Positions 35,901 through 43,791 of a stretch of 64,000 bases of DNA are shown piece by piece. Below the pieces are notes generated by a model that did not search any database, had not been told where the DNA came from, and was given only the letters and a program-made list of their open reading frames with translations. Source of the DNA: CAVSNH01 sp963729275 (lineage in GTDB: Bacteria; Actinomycetota; Acidimicrobiia; Acidimicrobiales; RAAP-2). Positions within the stretch are counted from its first letter, which is position 1; each line of letters begins with the position of its first letter. The position numbers were made by a program, and so were the translations under genes. The stretch spans positions 620,001 through 684,000 of the forward strand of contig CAVSNH010000013.1 of NCBI GenBank assembly GCA_963729275.1. Reading direction: 5' to 3'.

Positions 35901-36251
35901 CCGCTGTTCGACCGGCTCGCTCCTTGGGCTGATCAGTGGTCCACGACCGGGGCAACAGCTGAGGGCCCGGTCAGCAATCATCTTGGCGGCCTGGCCACGA
36001 TCCTCGGCCGATACGGTGAGGCGGACTCGTATTTCGCCAACTCCGCGAAATCAAGCGAGCGGGTAGGGGCAAGGTTCTTCGCTGCTCGAACGCACCTCCT
36101 TTGGGGAGAAATGCTGATGGAACGCAGCGGCCACGGCGATAGGGAAAAGGCTCGGGATCTTCTCTCCAACGCGCAGGGCATCGCCGCGGCCAACGGGTAC
36201 GCGGATGTGGAGCGGCACGCCAGCGAAGGATTGCAATTATTGGGCTCGTAG
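32934..36251 (+). CDS. Adenylate/guanylate cyclase-AAA ATPase-TPR regulator
   Basis: A 1105-aa signalling protein. Residues 5-165 form a class III nucleotide cyclase domain with metal ligands D12 (FTDLVGST) and D56 (KSLGDGLMVVF), purine-site K52 and R118. The transition-state Asn position reads VIEAAR rather than VNxAAR, so activity may be lost or altered. Next comes an AAA_16/STAND ATPase with Walker A SGEAGVGKTTL and Walker B LVIMFDDLQSADKGS. The rest, to the C terminus, is helical and TPR-like. There is no C-terminal LuxR HTH. The GTG start follows GGGGGAGC. It probably senses a ligand through its TPR region. Confidence 0.9.
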   Translation: MTTENVTVLFTDLVGSTELASSLTPQEGDEVRRGHFSALRQAIAEAGGTEVKSLGDGLMVVFPTASAAVSCAVAMQQAVDRDNRSAQHPLGLRVGLSAGEVTREGDDYFGEPVIEAARLCARSSDGQILVTDLVRAMGGRRSPHAFSAVGELELKGLPKAVETDEVDWEPLGDIASATTVVPLPARLEVRPATGVIGRDTEAALLADAFKRAAMGDGREIALVSGEAGVGKTTLASEVARSAFDAGGVVLLGRCDEDLGAPYGPFVEALQHYVSHAPEELLRSHVQLHGGELGEIVPALRQRLGQLPAPQSADPDTERYLLFSAVIGLLAQVSEAEPLVIMFDDLQSADKGSLLLLRHLATSEQAMRLLVLVTYRDTELSRSHPLTETLAGLRYLNGVTRIELAGLDDTGVVAFFEAAAGQMMDDAGVGLAHAVYRETDGNPFFVSEVLRHLAETRAIYQDASGRWISDGSLEHLTLPDSVRQVIGARVGRLGKSAERVLSMAAVIGRDFDLDVLARVTKTSEDDLLDTLDAAASVALVREVANIPGRYNFAHALIQHTLYEDLGPTRRAHAHRQVGEVLEELCGDRPGDRVGELARHWTCATQTIDVARAILYNRQAGEAALAALAPADALRYYAPALDLFAQAHASDVALGVDLAIGLGTAQRQTGDPAFRDTLLDAAHRAADLGDTQRLVAAALANDRGWFSVFGTIDTKKVEVLEMALDRLATNHPDRALVLATLCSELAIGAPLDRRQALADEAVAFTESSSDDALTVRVLNHVLVPLMVPPLLGQSLAWTADALTRAERVGDPVLLFSAAQWRSFAASRAGDIDEMDRCCEVTGTLAEQLDQAIFKWAHNLGLTTRALIAGDTDRAQELATDGLQLGTDAGLADAPLFYGAQFIMVNFRRGTMGDLIPLIEQLSAGSPDVSPAFLASILAVAHTQADRIDDARHLLEQFANAGFDLPLDVLWLPAMIAYSDAAIACRDPRFAGPLFDRLAPWADQWSTTGATAEGPVSNHLGGLATILGRYGEADSYFANSAKSSERVGARFFAARTHLLWGEMLMERSGHGDREKARDLLSNAQGIAAANGYADVERHASEGLQLLGS

Positions 36252-36304
36252 GGGGCGAGGCGTCGATCGCGCCGTGCTCGCAGTACGGCCGGTAGAACGC
36301 GAGC

Positions 36305-37048
36305 TCAGTGGCCGGTGCGGGCCAGGACGAGAGCGATTCCGAGTGCGGCAATCGACCACGACATGGCGACGAGGGCCTGTTCAAGTGGTCGGATCAAGGT
36401 GGCCCGTGAGATTGCCTGCCGGTTCCCGTCGACATCGATGCGCTCACCGTCCACCGACTGCACGCGCCGTCGAAGCTGGCGGGCATCGGTGCTCAGCACT
36501 CTCTGCGCCCTAGAGGTGCCGAATGCAAAGACGGCACCGGCCACGGCGGGGAGACGGATCGTTCCTGCCTGCGCGTAGTAGGCGGTCAGCACCGGGAACG
36601 CTCCCCAGGCCAGGGCGAAGACGGTGCCGTTGTGGAGCCTCCCATGCCACAGCTCGAGGTTGTAGGCGACGACGAAGATGATGCCGAGCACCACAAGGAT
36701 GCCGAGCCCCCATCCGACTCGCCGCATACCGAGGACACCGAGCGCCGCCGCGCCGGAGAGGGAGACGCAGGCCACGACCACGAGAACTGGGGACGAGATG
36801 GAGGTGCCGAGGGGGCGACCTCGGAGCTCGTCGAGGGCGTGGGCGGCGACGCCGACGGCGAGGGCGAAGGCGAGGAGGGTGCCGAGCAGCCGCCCGAGGC
36901 CGAAGACCGGGGCCAGACCGGCTCCAATGAGGACATAGGCCAGGTGCCAGGATGTATAGGGAAGGTGTAGGACCGTGATCCAGTCCCGCCAGGTCCCTGG
37001 GGACGCCGCGTACCACGCCGGTCGCTCGATCTTCACGCCGTCAGGCAT
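36305..37048 (-). CDS. UbiA-like integral membrane protein
   Basis: A 247-aa protein with about seven hydrophobic helices. The N-terminal WITVLHLPYTSWHLAYVLIG and the loop AHALDELRGRPLGTSIS resemble the first Asp-rich loop of UbiA prenyltransferases. YNLELWHGRLHNG may replace the second, but both are degenerate, so prenyl transfer is unproven. Its ATG lies inside the end of the UbiE-type gene (8-base overlap). It is thus co-translated with a lipoquinone-type methyltransferase opposite a geranylgeranyl-reductase-type gene. Context suggests isoprenoid lipid modification. Confidence 0.6.
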   Translation of the reverse strand: MPDGVKIERPAWYAASPGTWRDWITVLHLPYTSWHLAYVLIGAGLAPVFGLGRLLGTLLAFALAVGVAAHALDELRGRPLGTSISSPVLVVVACVSLSGAAALGVLGMRRVGWGLGILVVLGIIFVVAYNLELWHGRLHNGTVFALAWGAFPVLTAYYAQAGTIRLPAVAGAVFAFGTSRAQRVLSTDARQLRRRVQSVDGERIDVDGNRQAISRATLIRPLEQALVAMSWSIAALGIALVLARTGH

Positions 37049-37787
37049 CTCTCCCGGCCTTGCGCCCCCACATGACGACCCCCCCGCCGAGGCTCATCGT
37101 CCGGGCTTCAACGCCCTCGATCCCGGCGTCCTGCCAGGCTCGCACGTGCCATTCGAGCGGATAGTGCCGATAGTGCTCCGTGATCGATGGGCCGAGGAAC
37201 CGGCCGACCTCGAACCACTCCGGACCTCCGCTCACGTATCCGGCGGCCGGAAGGATGACCCTGGTGTAGAGGATCCAGAGAGGGTGCCACACCCGGCCCT
37301 CCGGGACACAGAACTCGAGATTGGCCATGACCCCGCCAGGCTTTATGACCCGGGCCAGCTCGGCGATGGTCGCCGCAGGGTCGGTCACGTACCGAAGGAG
37401 ATAGGTGAAGGTGAGGGCGTCGAAGGTCTCGTCTGGAAAGGGAAGGTCCTCGCCGCGGCCGGCGACCAGGCTGATCCGTCCCGCCTGCTCGCTCGCCAGG
37501 ACCCGCTCCTGGCCGGCGCGAAGCATCTGCCGGGTGAGGTCGATACCGACGACGTCGGCGCCGGTACGCCGGGTAAGCGCAATGGCCACACCGGCCGTGC
37601 CCGTGGCCACATCGAGCACCGTGTCAGGCGGAGGACCCGAAGCCACCGCAGCGACCATGGCCGAACGCCAACGGCGGTTCTGACCGAGGGACAGAATCTC
37701 GGCCAAGCGGTCGTAGCGCTTCGGGAGCCCGGCAAAGAGCCCCTGGGCGAACCGGTTCGGCTGCTGGCGGGACTCGACGACGCTCAC
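37041..37787 (-). CDS. ubiE: UbiE/MenG-type class I methyltransferase
   Basis: A 248-aa SAM-dependent C-methyltransferase of the UbiE/COQ5 family, which methylates demethylmenaquinone or a related quinol. The family opening AGLPKRYDRLAEILSLGQNRRW is diagnostic. Motif I is VLDVATGTAGVAIAL and a later motif is ARVIKPGGVMANLEF. The GTG at 37787 is chosen because GAGGAG sits six bases before it; a longer frame from ATG 37829 would leave only 18 bases to the divergent gene. It is co-transcribed with the UbiA-like membrane protein. MenG versus another lipid methyltransferase cannot be decided. Confidence 0.82.
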   Translation of the reverse strand: MSVVESRQQPNRFAQGLFAGLPKRYDRLAEILSLGQNRRWRSAMVAAVASGPPPDTVLDVATGTAGVAIALTRRTGADVVGIDLTRQMLRAGQERVLASEQAGRISLVAGRGEDLPFPDETFDALTFTYLLRYVTDPAATIAELARVIKPGGVMANLEFCVPEGRVWHPLWILYTRVILPAAGYVSGGPEWFEVGRFLGPSITEHYRHYPLEWHVRAWQDAGIEGVEARTMSLGGGVVMWGRKAGRDA

Positions 37788-37847
37788 GGGCCGCTCCTCT
37801 GGTGGACTGGGCTGCGCTGCCGATACCATGATGCCCGAGATCCGAAA

Positions 37848-39170
37848 GTGACGAACCTTGCCCGATACGACGTCGCCGTCGTTGGCGCCGGGCCGGCCGG
37901 AAGCATCGCTGCACTCGTCCTCGCCCGCGCCGGTGCACGCGTGGCGCTTGTGGACAAGGCGTCCTTCCCTCGCCACAAGGCCTGTGGCGACCTCGTCGGG
38001 CCTCGTGGAGTCCGCATCCTCAGCGATCTCGGGGTTCTCCCTCGTGGCCGTCGGCTGGGTGACATGGAGGTCGTGGGCCCAACGGGACGGGTCGTCGTCT
38101 TGCACGCCACGCCTGGGACCACCTATCCCGGATTCGCCCTCAGCATCCCGAGGAAGATCCTTGACGCCGGGCTACGAGACGCCGCCCTCGATGCGGGAGC
38201 CGACGGCTACACCGGCCGGGCGGCCGCTCCTCATTTCGCCACGGATGGCGAGCTCGAGGGCTTCCAACTCGATGGCGGTGCCGACGACAGCCACAACGTG
38301 CGCGCCGATGTCGTCATTGGCGCCGACGGTGCCCTGAGCCGTGTCGCGGCGGTGGCCAGACTGGTCGACGAGTCGAAGGCGCTCTGGGGTTTCGCCGTGC
38401 GCGCTTACGGTGACGCTGGACCGGACCTGCTCCGGGTCATCTTCTGGGAACCGTCGGCGTGGTCCGGCTATCCCGGTTACGGCTGGGAGTTTCCCGGTGT
38501 CGAGGGCACGAGCAACGTCGGTCTGGGCGCAGCGGCACGGGGTGGACGTCACTTCGCCGCCCAGGTGACTCGGGACCTCGATGGATACGTCGCCTCCTTG
38601 CCGTCCGCGTCGTCATTGCACGAGAAGCTCGGCGGATGGCTCAAGCTGGGCATCGTCGGGACCGTCTCCGCCCGCGGCCGCACGCTGCTCGTCGGAGACG
38701 CCGCCGGTCTCGTGAACCCCCTCCAGGGCGAAGGCATCTCCCAGGCACTGGCCAGTGGCCAAGCCGCGGCCGAGGCCATCCTCTCCGCCGGTCCCTCCGG
38801 CGCGGCGGGTCGGTACCGGCAAGAGCTTGGGAGGCGGTACGGCCCTTATTTCTCCGCGACGGCCCCGGTCACCGCGCTCCTCATGCGCCGACCTCGCCTG
38901 ACCGCAGGCGTCGGACGCTTGCTCACCGCCCCTGGGCTCGGCAGGGCGTGCGCCGGGGCGTGGGCGCTCTACTGGAACGACCTCATCGAAGGGGCACCAC
39001 CCGGCGGGCGTCGTTTGGGTGCGTCCACCGCCGATCTGCTGGCCCGCTTGACCACCAGTCGCAGCCGCGACGCTCGCGCCATCCGGGAGTCGTTCACCGA
39101 GGAGCCAGCCAATCAGCCACAAAACCACGGTGCCGGCCATCGACCTCTTGCCCGGGTCGAAGCCCCATAG
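37848..39170 (+). CDS. Geranylgeranyl reductase-family flavoprotein
   Basis: A 440-aa FAD-dependent oxidoreductase. It has the N-terminal dinucleotide motif VAVVGAGPAGSIAALVLARA, FPRHKACGDLVGPRG with the conserved Cys of the geranylgeranyl-reductase/MenJ group, and TLLVGDAAGLVNPLQGEGIS near residue 285. It likely saturates isoprenoid double bonds of a quinone or lipid. The GTG at 37848 follows weakly purine-rich DNA. It is divergent from UbiE with about 60 bases between starts, which supports a joint role in lipoquinone or membrane-lipid tailoring. Confidence 0.87.
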   Translation: MTNLARYDVAVVGAGPAGSIAALVLARAGARVALVDKASFPRHKACGDLVGPRGVRILSDLGVLPRGRRLGDMEVVGPTGRVVVLHATPGTTYPGFALSIPRKILDAGLRDAALDAGADGYTGRAAAPHFATDGELEGFQLDGGADDSHNVRADVVIGADGALSRVAAVARLVDESKALWGFAVRAYGDAGPDLLRVIFWEPSAWSGYPGYGWEFPGVEGTSNVGLGAAARGGRHFAAQVTRDLDGYVASLPSASSLHEKLGGWLKLGIVGTVSARGRTLLVGDAAGLVNPLQGEGISQALASGQAAAEAILSAGPSGAAGRYRQELGRRYGPYFSATAPVTALLMRRPRLTAGVGRLLTAPGLGRACAGAWALYWNDLIEGAPPGGRRLGASTADLLARLTTSRSRDARAIRESFTEEPANQPQNHGAGHRPLARVEAP

Positions 39171-39197
39171 GTCAGGTCGTCGCCACGACGTAAACGG

Positions 39198-39779
39198 TCA
39201 CCACACGAAGGGAACGAGCCGCTTGTGGGTGGCGGCGTAGTTGCGATAGTTGTCACCAAGGTCCGCCAGCAAAGCTCGCTCCTCCACCCGGATTCGGTAG
39301 ACGAGACCCGACGCGAACGCCACGACCAGGCAGAGCAGCGACACCCAGTTTCCGACCAAGAGCCCGATGCCGGTCACGGCGACGAGGATGGCGGCATAGC
39401 CGGGGTGCCGCACGAACCGGTAGGGCCCGTCGGTTATCACCGGCTGGCTACCGCTTGTCTGGACGGTGAAGGTGAAGTAGCGGCCGAGTGTGTGGAAGCT
39501 CCAGAAGCGGAGGGCGATGCCACACCAGAGGACGACGAGCCCGATCCAGGCGGTGACGACCCGCGACCCGAAGTCGGCAGCCGGCACCCCTCTCACCGCC
39601 GCGAAGGACAGGACGACTCCGACCACATAGGCGATGCGCAGCACCATCCGGCTGCCCCCGTCGGCCTTGGTCGCCTCGGGCCGATTGGTGGCGCCCTGGC
39701 GGACCTCCATCACCAACCAGATAACGACAGTGACCAGCACGAGCCCGCGAGCGGCGGGGGAAAGGGCGGCCGAGTGCAC
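39198..39779 (-). CDS. Isoprenylcysteine carboxyl methyltransferase-like membrane protein
   Basis: A 193-aa ICMT/PEMT-type membrane methyltransferase with about five hydrophobic helices. The SAM-binding C-terminal signature is present: GPYRFVRHPGYAAILVAVTG, then VYRIRVEERALLADLGDNY. It is convergent with the geranylgeranyl-reductase-type gene, so it may belong to the same isoprenoid neighbourhood. Bacterial relatives methylate diverse lipid or small-molecule acceptors. Confidence 0.85.
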   Translation of the reverse strand: MHSAALSPAARGLVLVTVVIWLVMEVRQGATNRPEATKADGGSRMVLRIAYVVGVVLSFAAVRGVPAADFGSRVVTAWIGLVVLWCGIALRFWSFHTLGRYFTFTVQTSGSQPVITDGPYRFVRHPGYAAILVAVTGIGLLVGNWVSLLCLVVAFASGLVYRIRVEERALLADLGDNYRNYAATHKRLVPFVW

Positions 39780-39920
39780 CAGCCCACGCTAGGTGCCGCG
39801 CCATGCGCCCCTCCGCAACAGCCGGCGCTGCGCTGGGCCCTGTCGATCGGGCACTGGCTACCGAAGTGGCGCCTCGGGCTCCGGGCCCGCACGTTTTGGC
39901 CCGGCATACTTGGTCCGACC

Positions 39921-41150
39921 ATGTGCGACAGCCTGTGCGTCCTCGCGCCGGAGGGGACGCTCTTCGCCAAGAACTCGGACCGTCCGCCGGGAGAGCTCCA
40001 GTTGCCGGAGGTGCACGGCCACCGGCCGGCCGGTGGTCGGGTGCGCACCCAATACTTGGACATCGACGACGAAGGGGCATACGCCGTGCTGTTGTCGCGG
40101 CCCGACTGGCTGTGGGGTGCGGAGCACGGGGTCAACGAGCACGGTGTGGCCATCGGGAACGAGAAGGTCGACACCCGAAGTGGGGTGGACCGCGCCCCGC
40201 CGGCGTTGATCGGCATGGACCTCGTTCGGCTCGGCCTCGAGCGGGCCGTCGGCGCCGAACAAGCCGTGGAGGTGATGACCGCCCTGCTCGAGCGGCACGG
40301 CCAAGGGGGGATCGCCGACGAGGCCAACGAGGTGGCCTACGACTCGTCGTTCCTGGTAGCCGACGGCTCCTCCGCGTGGGTGCTGGAGACGGCCGGACGG
40401 ACCTGGGCGGCAGAGCCGGTGGCGGCCAACGGAGTTGCCGCCCTCTCGAACCGCTTGACCATCCGACGGGACTGGACCCGCGCCTCGGCCGACGTGCCCG
40501 CCGGAGCCGATTTCGATAGCTGGCGTGACCCGGTCGTCGACGCTGCCTACGCCGACGTGCGGCTGGTGGCCAGCCGGAAGTTCCTTGGCGGTGGTCGGTC
40601 GAGCGATCCCGGGCCCGACCGGACCCCGACCCCCCGGCACGTCGTCGGCCACCTGCGCGACCACGGCACTGGCCCGTGGGGCGAGCCGGGCACGGCGTCC
40701 GCGCCGGCGAGTACCGCCACGGTCGTTCCACCGCCGTCGGAGATCCGAGCCGACGGGACCGGCGTCACCATCTGCATGCATGCGGGCCGGCACATGGCCA
40801 CCACCGCGTCCATGGTGGCGTATCTGCCGCGCCCGAACACCGGTCCTCTCCGCTCCTGGGTGGCGGCCGGCAGTCCGTGCGTCTCCGTCTTCGTGCCGAC
40901 CTTCGGCATGCCCGACCGGGCAGGAATGGTCGAGGCCCGACTGTGGCACGCCGGCGCCGAGCTGCGACGTCGGGTGGAGGAAGACGGTGACGAACTGTCG
41001 GCCGTACGTGAGGTGCTGGACCCGCTGGAAGCCGAGCTGTGGGCCGAGGCTGACGAGCTGGTCGATCAACCGGCGCAGTGGGGCCGCTTCCACGTCGATG
41101 CCTGGCGGCGGGTGGAAGTTGCCGTCGACCGGTTGACCGGCCGCTGCTGA
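39921..41150 (+). CDS. Secernin/C69-like Ntn hydrolase
   Basis: A 409-aa protein of the secernin branch of dipeptidase family C69. The chain starts MCDSLCVLAPEGTLFAKNSD, so removal of Met exposes Cys2 as the N-terminal nucleophile, and FAKNSDR is the family signature. EHGVNEHGVAIGNEKV and AYDSSFLVADGSSAWVLETA are conserved strands. No signal peptide is seen, so it is cytoplasmic. It probably acts as an amidase or aminopeptidase on an unknown substrate. The ATG at 39921 is fixed by the N-terminal Cys requirement; the longer upstream frame is a shadow. Confidence 0.87.
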   Translation: MCDSLCVLAPEGTLFAKNSDRPPGELQLPEVHGHRPAGGRVRTQYLDIDDEGAYAVLLSRPDWLWGAEHGVNEHGVAIGNEKVDTRSGVDRAPPALIGMDLVRLGLERAVGAEQAVEVMTALLERHGQGGIADEANEVAYDSSFLVADGSSAWVLETAGRTWAAEPVAANGVAALSNRLTIRRDWTRASADVPAGADFDSWRDPVVDAAYADVRLVASRKFLGGGRSSDPGPDRTPTPRHVVGHLRDHGTGPWGEPGTASAPASTATVVPPPSEIRADGTGVTICMHAGRHMATTASMVAYLPRPNTGPLRSWVAAGSPCVSVFVPTFGMPDRAGMVEARLWHAGAELRRRVEEDGDELSAVREVLDPLEAELWAEADELVDQPAQWGRFHVDAWRRVEVAVDRLTGRC

Positions 41151-41179
41151 ATCCGCGGCCGCTTTTCGGCACGTGTCGC

Positions 41180-41197
41180 TTGCATTCTATTATGCAA
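41180..41197. promoter_or_regulatory. Candidate HxlR operator
   Basis: TTGCAT (41180-41185) and ATGCAA (41192-41197) form a 6-bp dyad with a TCTATT spacer, in an AT-rich island 20 bases before the HxlR ATG. Placement suggests autoregulation of the HxlR-thioesterase operon. Confidence 0.5.
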
Positions 41198-41217
41198 CCC
41201 ACTAGCGTTGCCGGGGT

Positions 41218-41700
41218 ATGGAGCGCCGGAGCTTCGCCGACATGCACTGCTCGGTGGCCCAGTGCCTCGAGGTCGTGGGCGAGTGGTGGTCGCTGCTGGT
41301 CCTCCGCGACGTCTTCTTGGGGATCAGCCGCTTCGACCAGTTCCACGAACGCCTCGGGATCTCGCGCAACATTCTGAATCAGCGGCTCAACCGACTGGTC
41401 GAGGCCGGCGTCCTCACGAAGGTCCCCTACCAGGAGCACCCGCCTCGCTACGACTACCGGCTCACCGACAAGGGCCGGGACCTATGGCCGGTGCTCAATG
41501 CCATGCGCCAATGGGGGGACAAGTACGAGGCGCCCGACGGTCCCCCGTTGGTCGTCACCCACAAGACCTGCGGCCACGTCACTCAGGCGGTTCTCACGTG
41601 TTCGGCCTGTGGCGAGCCCATCGGCCCGAGAGACGTCCGAGCGGCCGCCGGCCCCGGAGCGGTCGAGCCCCTCATCGAAACGTCCAGGAGGGTCGGGTGA
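41218..41700 (+). CDS. HxlR-family transcriptional regulator
   Basis: A 160-aa winged-helix regulator. The HxlR core is intact: MHCSVAQCLEVVGEWWSLLV, LRDVFLGISRFDQFHERL, GISRNILNQRLNRLVEAGVL and the wing YQEHPPRYDYRLTDKGRDL. The C-terminal extension carries HKTCGHV and LTCSACGEPIG, four Cys and one His that could bind zinc. The stop overlaps the GTG of a thioesterase gene (41697-41700), so it sits in the operon it likely controls. Confidence 0.92.
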   Translation: MERRSFADMHCSVAQCLEVVGEWWSLLVLRDVFLGISRFDQFHERLGISRNILNQRLNRLVEAGVLTKVPYQEHPPRYDYRLTDKGRDLWPVLNAMRQWGDKYEAPDGPPLVVTHKTCGHVTQAVLTCSACGEPIGPRDVRAAAGPGAVEPLIETSRRVG

Positions 41701-42524
41701 CCATCGAAGCCCCGACCGTCGGACGTCGCACCTTCTCCGAGGTCAGCGCGATCGTGCCCCGCGGGCCCGGGCGATTCCACGCCGAGGTCGATCCGGAATG
41801 GACCATCGGCGGCAAGCCCAACGGGGGCTACTTGCTCTCGATGCTGGGCAAGGCCGCGTCCTCGGTGGGTGACCACCATCACGTGGTGGCGGCCAGCGCC
41901 CACTATCTCCGCTCACCCGAGCCGGGGCCCGTTGTCATCGAGGCCCAACTCCTGCGGGGCGGGCGAACGGCCAGCCAGGTCCGAGCATCCATGAGCCAGG
42001 GAGACGAGGACTGCGTGGAGGCGCTCATCACCACGTCGCATCTCGACCCCGCCACCGTCCCCTATTGGGAGGCCGGCCTACCCGAGCGGTCACCGTCCTC
42101 CTTCGAGGACTGCCCGGTGCTGGTGCCCGACAATCCCGATGGCCTGCGGGTGGCCATCCTGGAACAGGTCGAGGTCCGTCTCGACCCTGAGTCGATGACG
42201 TCGGTGACCGGCCGGGCCAGTGGCCGGGGCCAGCTCCGCGGATGGCTCGCCCTCCCCGCCGGCGAGGCGTTCGACCCGAGCTCGCTGCTCTTCGCCGTCG
42301 ACGCCTTTCCCCCCGCCACCTTCGACATCGAGCGGGCCGGATGGGTCCCCACCTTGGAGCTCACGGCCTACGTCCGCGCCCTCCCGGCTGCCGGCCCCGT
42401 GCGGGTCCTGCAGCGAGCGCAGCTCATCGACGCCCGGCGGGTCGACGAGTCCTGCTTCGTCTGGGACACGACCGGTCGCTTGGTCGCCCAAGGGACCCAA
42501 CTTGCCGGAATCCACCTCGGATGA
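41697..42524 (+). CDS. Acyl-CoA thioesterase (TesB/double-hotdog-like)
   Basis: A 275-aa double hot-dog protein: EVDPEWTIGGKPNGGYLLSM and VVAASAHYLRSPEPGPVVIE in the first domain, DAFPPATFDIERAGWVPTLE and ELTAYVRALP in the second. These are signatures of actinobacterial acyl-CoA thioesterases that hydrolyse CoA esters. The GTG at 41697 overlaps the HxlR TGA. It is followed within 26 bases by a second hot-dog thioesterase, so the operon seems devoted to acyl-CoA cleavage. Confidence 0.85.
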   Translation: MTIEAPTVGRRTFSEVSAIVPRGPGRFHAEVDPEWTIGGKPNGGYLLSMLGKAASSVGDHHHVVAASAHYLRSPEPGPVVIEAQLLRGGRTASQVRASMSQGDEDCVEALITTSHLDPATVPYWEAGLPERSPSSFEDCPVLVPDNPDGLRVAILEQVEVRLDPESMTSVTGRASGRGQLRGWLALPAGEAFDPSSLLFAVDAFPPATFDIERAGWVPTLELTAYVRALPAAGPVRVLQRAQLIDARRVDESCFVWDTTGRLVAQGTQLAGIHLG

Positions 42525-42549
42525 TGCCGTGCGGCAGCATGCCGATTCC

Positions 42550-43002
42550 ATGACCTCCGGCGACAGCGTCACCGCCGCCCCCCGGCTCGACCGTGCGTCC
42601 CTCGAAAGCGCCAGCGCCTTCGTGAAGGGTGCCGGGCTCGTCCTCGACGAGATCACCGGTTCGAAGGTGAGGGGCCACGTCCAACTCGGTGCCGACCATC
42701 ACACCCCGTGGGGCATCGTCCACGGCGGCGTCTATGCCACCGCCATCGAGAGCGCGGCGAGCATCGGGGCGAGCACGGCGGTTCTCGAGCGGGGCCAAGT
42801 GGCGGTGGGGCTGACCAACACCACCCATTTCTTGCGAGCATTGAGCGCCGGAACGGTGAAGGTCGAGGCGCTCGCCGTCTACCAGGGACGCACCCACCAG
42901 CTCTGGCGCGTCGACATCACCGATGAGTCGAACCGCCTCGTCGCCCACGGTGAGGTGCGTCTCCAGAACGTCGACCCCAAACCGGCACAGTCGCCCGCCT
43001 AG
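42550..43002 (+). CDS. PaaI-family thioesterase
   Basis: A 150-aa single hot-dog thioesterase. HHTPWGIVHGGVYATAIES contains the family HGG-x-x-x-x-x-x-E segment, and VGLTNTTHFLRALSAGTVKV then YQGRTHQLWRVDITDE complete the fold. It likely cleaves an aromatic or short-chain acyl-CoA. The ATG at 42550 is used; a GTG at 42529 is an in-frame alternative. It is third in the HxlR operon. Confidence 0.87.
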   Translation: MTSGDSVTAAPRLDRASLESASAFVKGAGLVLDEITGSKVRGHVQLGADHHTPWGIVHGGVYATAIESAASIGASTAVLERGQVAVGLTNTTHFLRALSAGTVKVEALAVYQGRTHQLWRVDITDESNRLVAHGEVRLQNVDPKPAQSPA

Positions 43003-43059
43003 GCGGTTCGGACACCGGCCGGCCGTCCTCTGGGCGGGCGCCGCGGCCGTCGGTCGTGG

Positions 43060-43692
43060 CTACGAAGGAGCCCGGAGTCCGTCGAGGATCATGGCCAGAA
43101 GCCGTGTGCCCTGGTCCTCGGTGACCGACGCATTGGTGCACATCGGCATGACCAGCTGGATCAGGTCGCCGCTACCGACATCGGTGCGGATGACCCCGGC
43201 CCGCTGGGCCCGGTGGATGACGAGCTCCATGGCGTCGTCGATCCGTTCCCGACAGAGCGACCGCAGTTCGGGGTTTTTGTCGAACGCCTCACGAAGCTCG
43301 TTGAGGAACGTCCGCTTCCTCTGGGCGTAGCGCACGAACGCCTCGAGGAAGGCGACGACGGCCGGCCACGGCTCGAGGTCGGCGACCGCCTCTTCGGCCG
43401 CCCGAACCAACTCGTCCACGTCGTCGAGATAGACGGCTTCGACGATGTCGATGCGTTGGGGGAAGTGCCGGTAGAGGGTCCCGACCCCCACCCCGGCCTG
43501 GCGGGCGATGGCCTCCATGGATGCACCGCCACCCTCCTCGGCGAAGACCTGACGGGCTGAGGTGACCAGCCGTTCCCGATTGCGCCGGGCGTCGGCCCGC
43601 TGCGGGCGCCCGACCGCGCTCTCCGGCTGCTCCAGCTCGCCCTCGTCTGCGGGGGCCACGACGGCTCTTCCCTGGTCAACCATTCTTTTCAT
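43060..43692 (-). CDS. TetR-family repressor of the adjacent MFS gene
   Basis: A 210-aa repressor. The HTH lies at about residues 36-82: RRNRERLVTSARQVFAEEGG, then MEAIARQAGVGVGTLYRHFP. The C-terminal helical domain binds an unknown ligand. The first ATG is at 43692 and a second in-frame ATG at 43683. It is divergent from a DHA2-type exporter gene, and two inverted repeats with CGGAGG half-sites lie in the gap. That is the usual design for drug-induced efflux. Confidence 0.92.
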   Translation of the reverse strand: MKRMVDQGRAVVAPADEGELEQPESAVGRPQRADARRNRERLVTSARQVFAEEGGGASMEAIARQAGVGVGTLYRHFPQRIDIVEAVYLDDVDELVRAAEEAVADLEPWPAVVAFLEAFVRYAQRKRTFLNELREAFDKNPELRSLCRERIDDAMELVIHRAQRAGVIRTDVGSGDLIQLVMPMCTNASVTEDQGTRLLAMILDGLRAPS

Positions 43693-43710
43693 GCCTCGAG
43701 GGACGACGAC

Positions 43711-43757
43711 TTGCTAACCGGAGGCACCCTCCGTATACTAACCGGAGGAAGCTTCCG
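43711..43757 (+). promoter_or_regulatory. MFS promoter with two TetR-type operators
   Basis: TTGCTA (43711-43716) and TATACT (43734-43739) are separated by 17 bases and look like -35 and -10 elements. Operator 1, CGGAGG-CAC-CCTCCG (43719-43733), fills the spacer. Operator 2, CGGAGG-AAG-CTTCCG (43743-43757), lies just after the -10 with its centre 24 bases away. Both are preceded by CTAAC. Repressor binding would block polymerase directly. Confidence 0.75.
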
Positions 43758-43791
43758 CTTGTTCACAGTAGCAGCGGAAAGGTCGTTGTCA

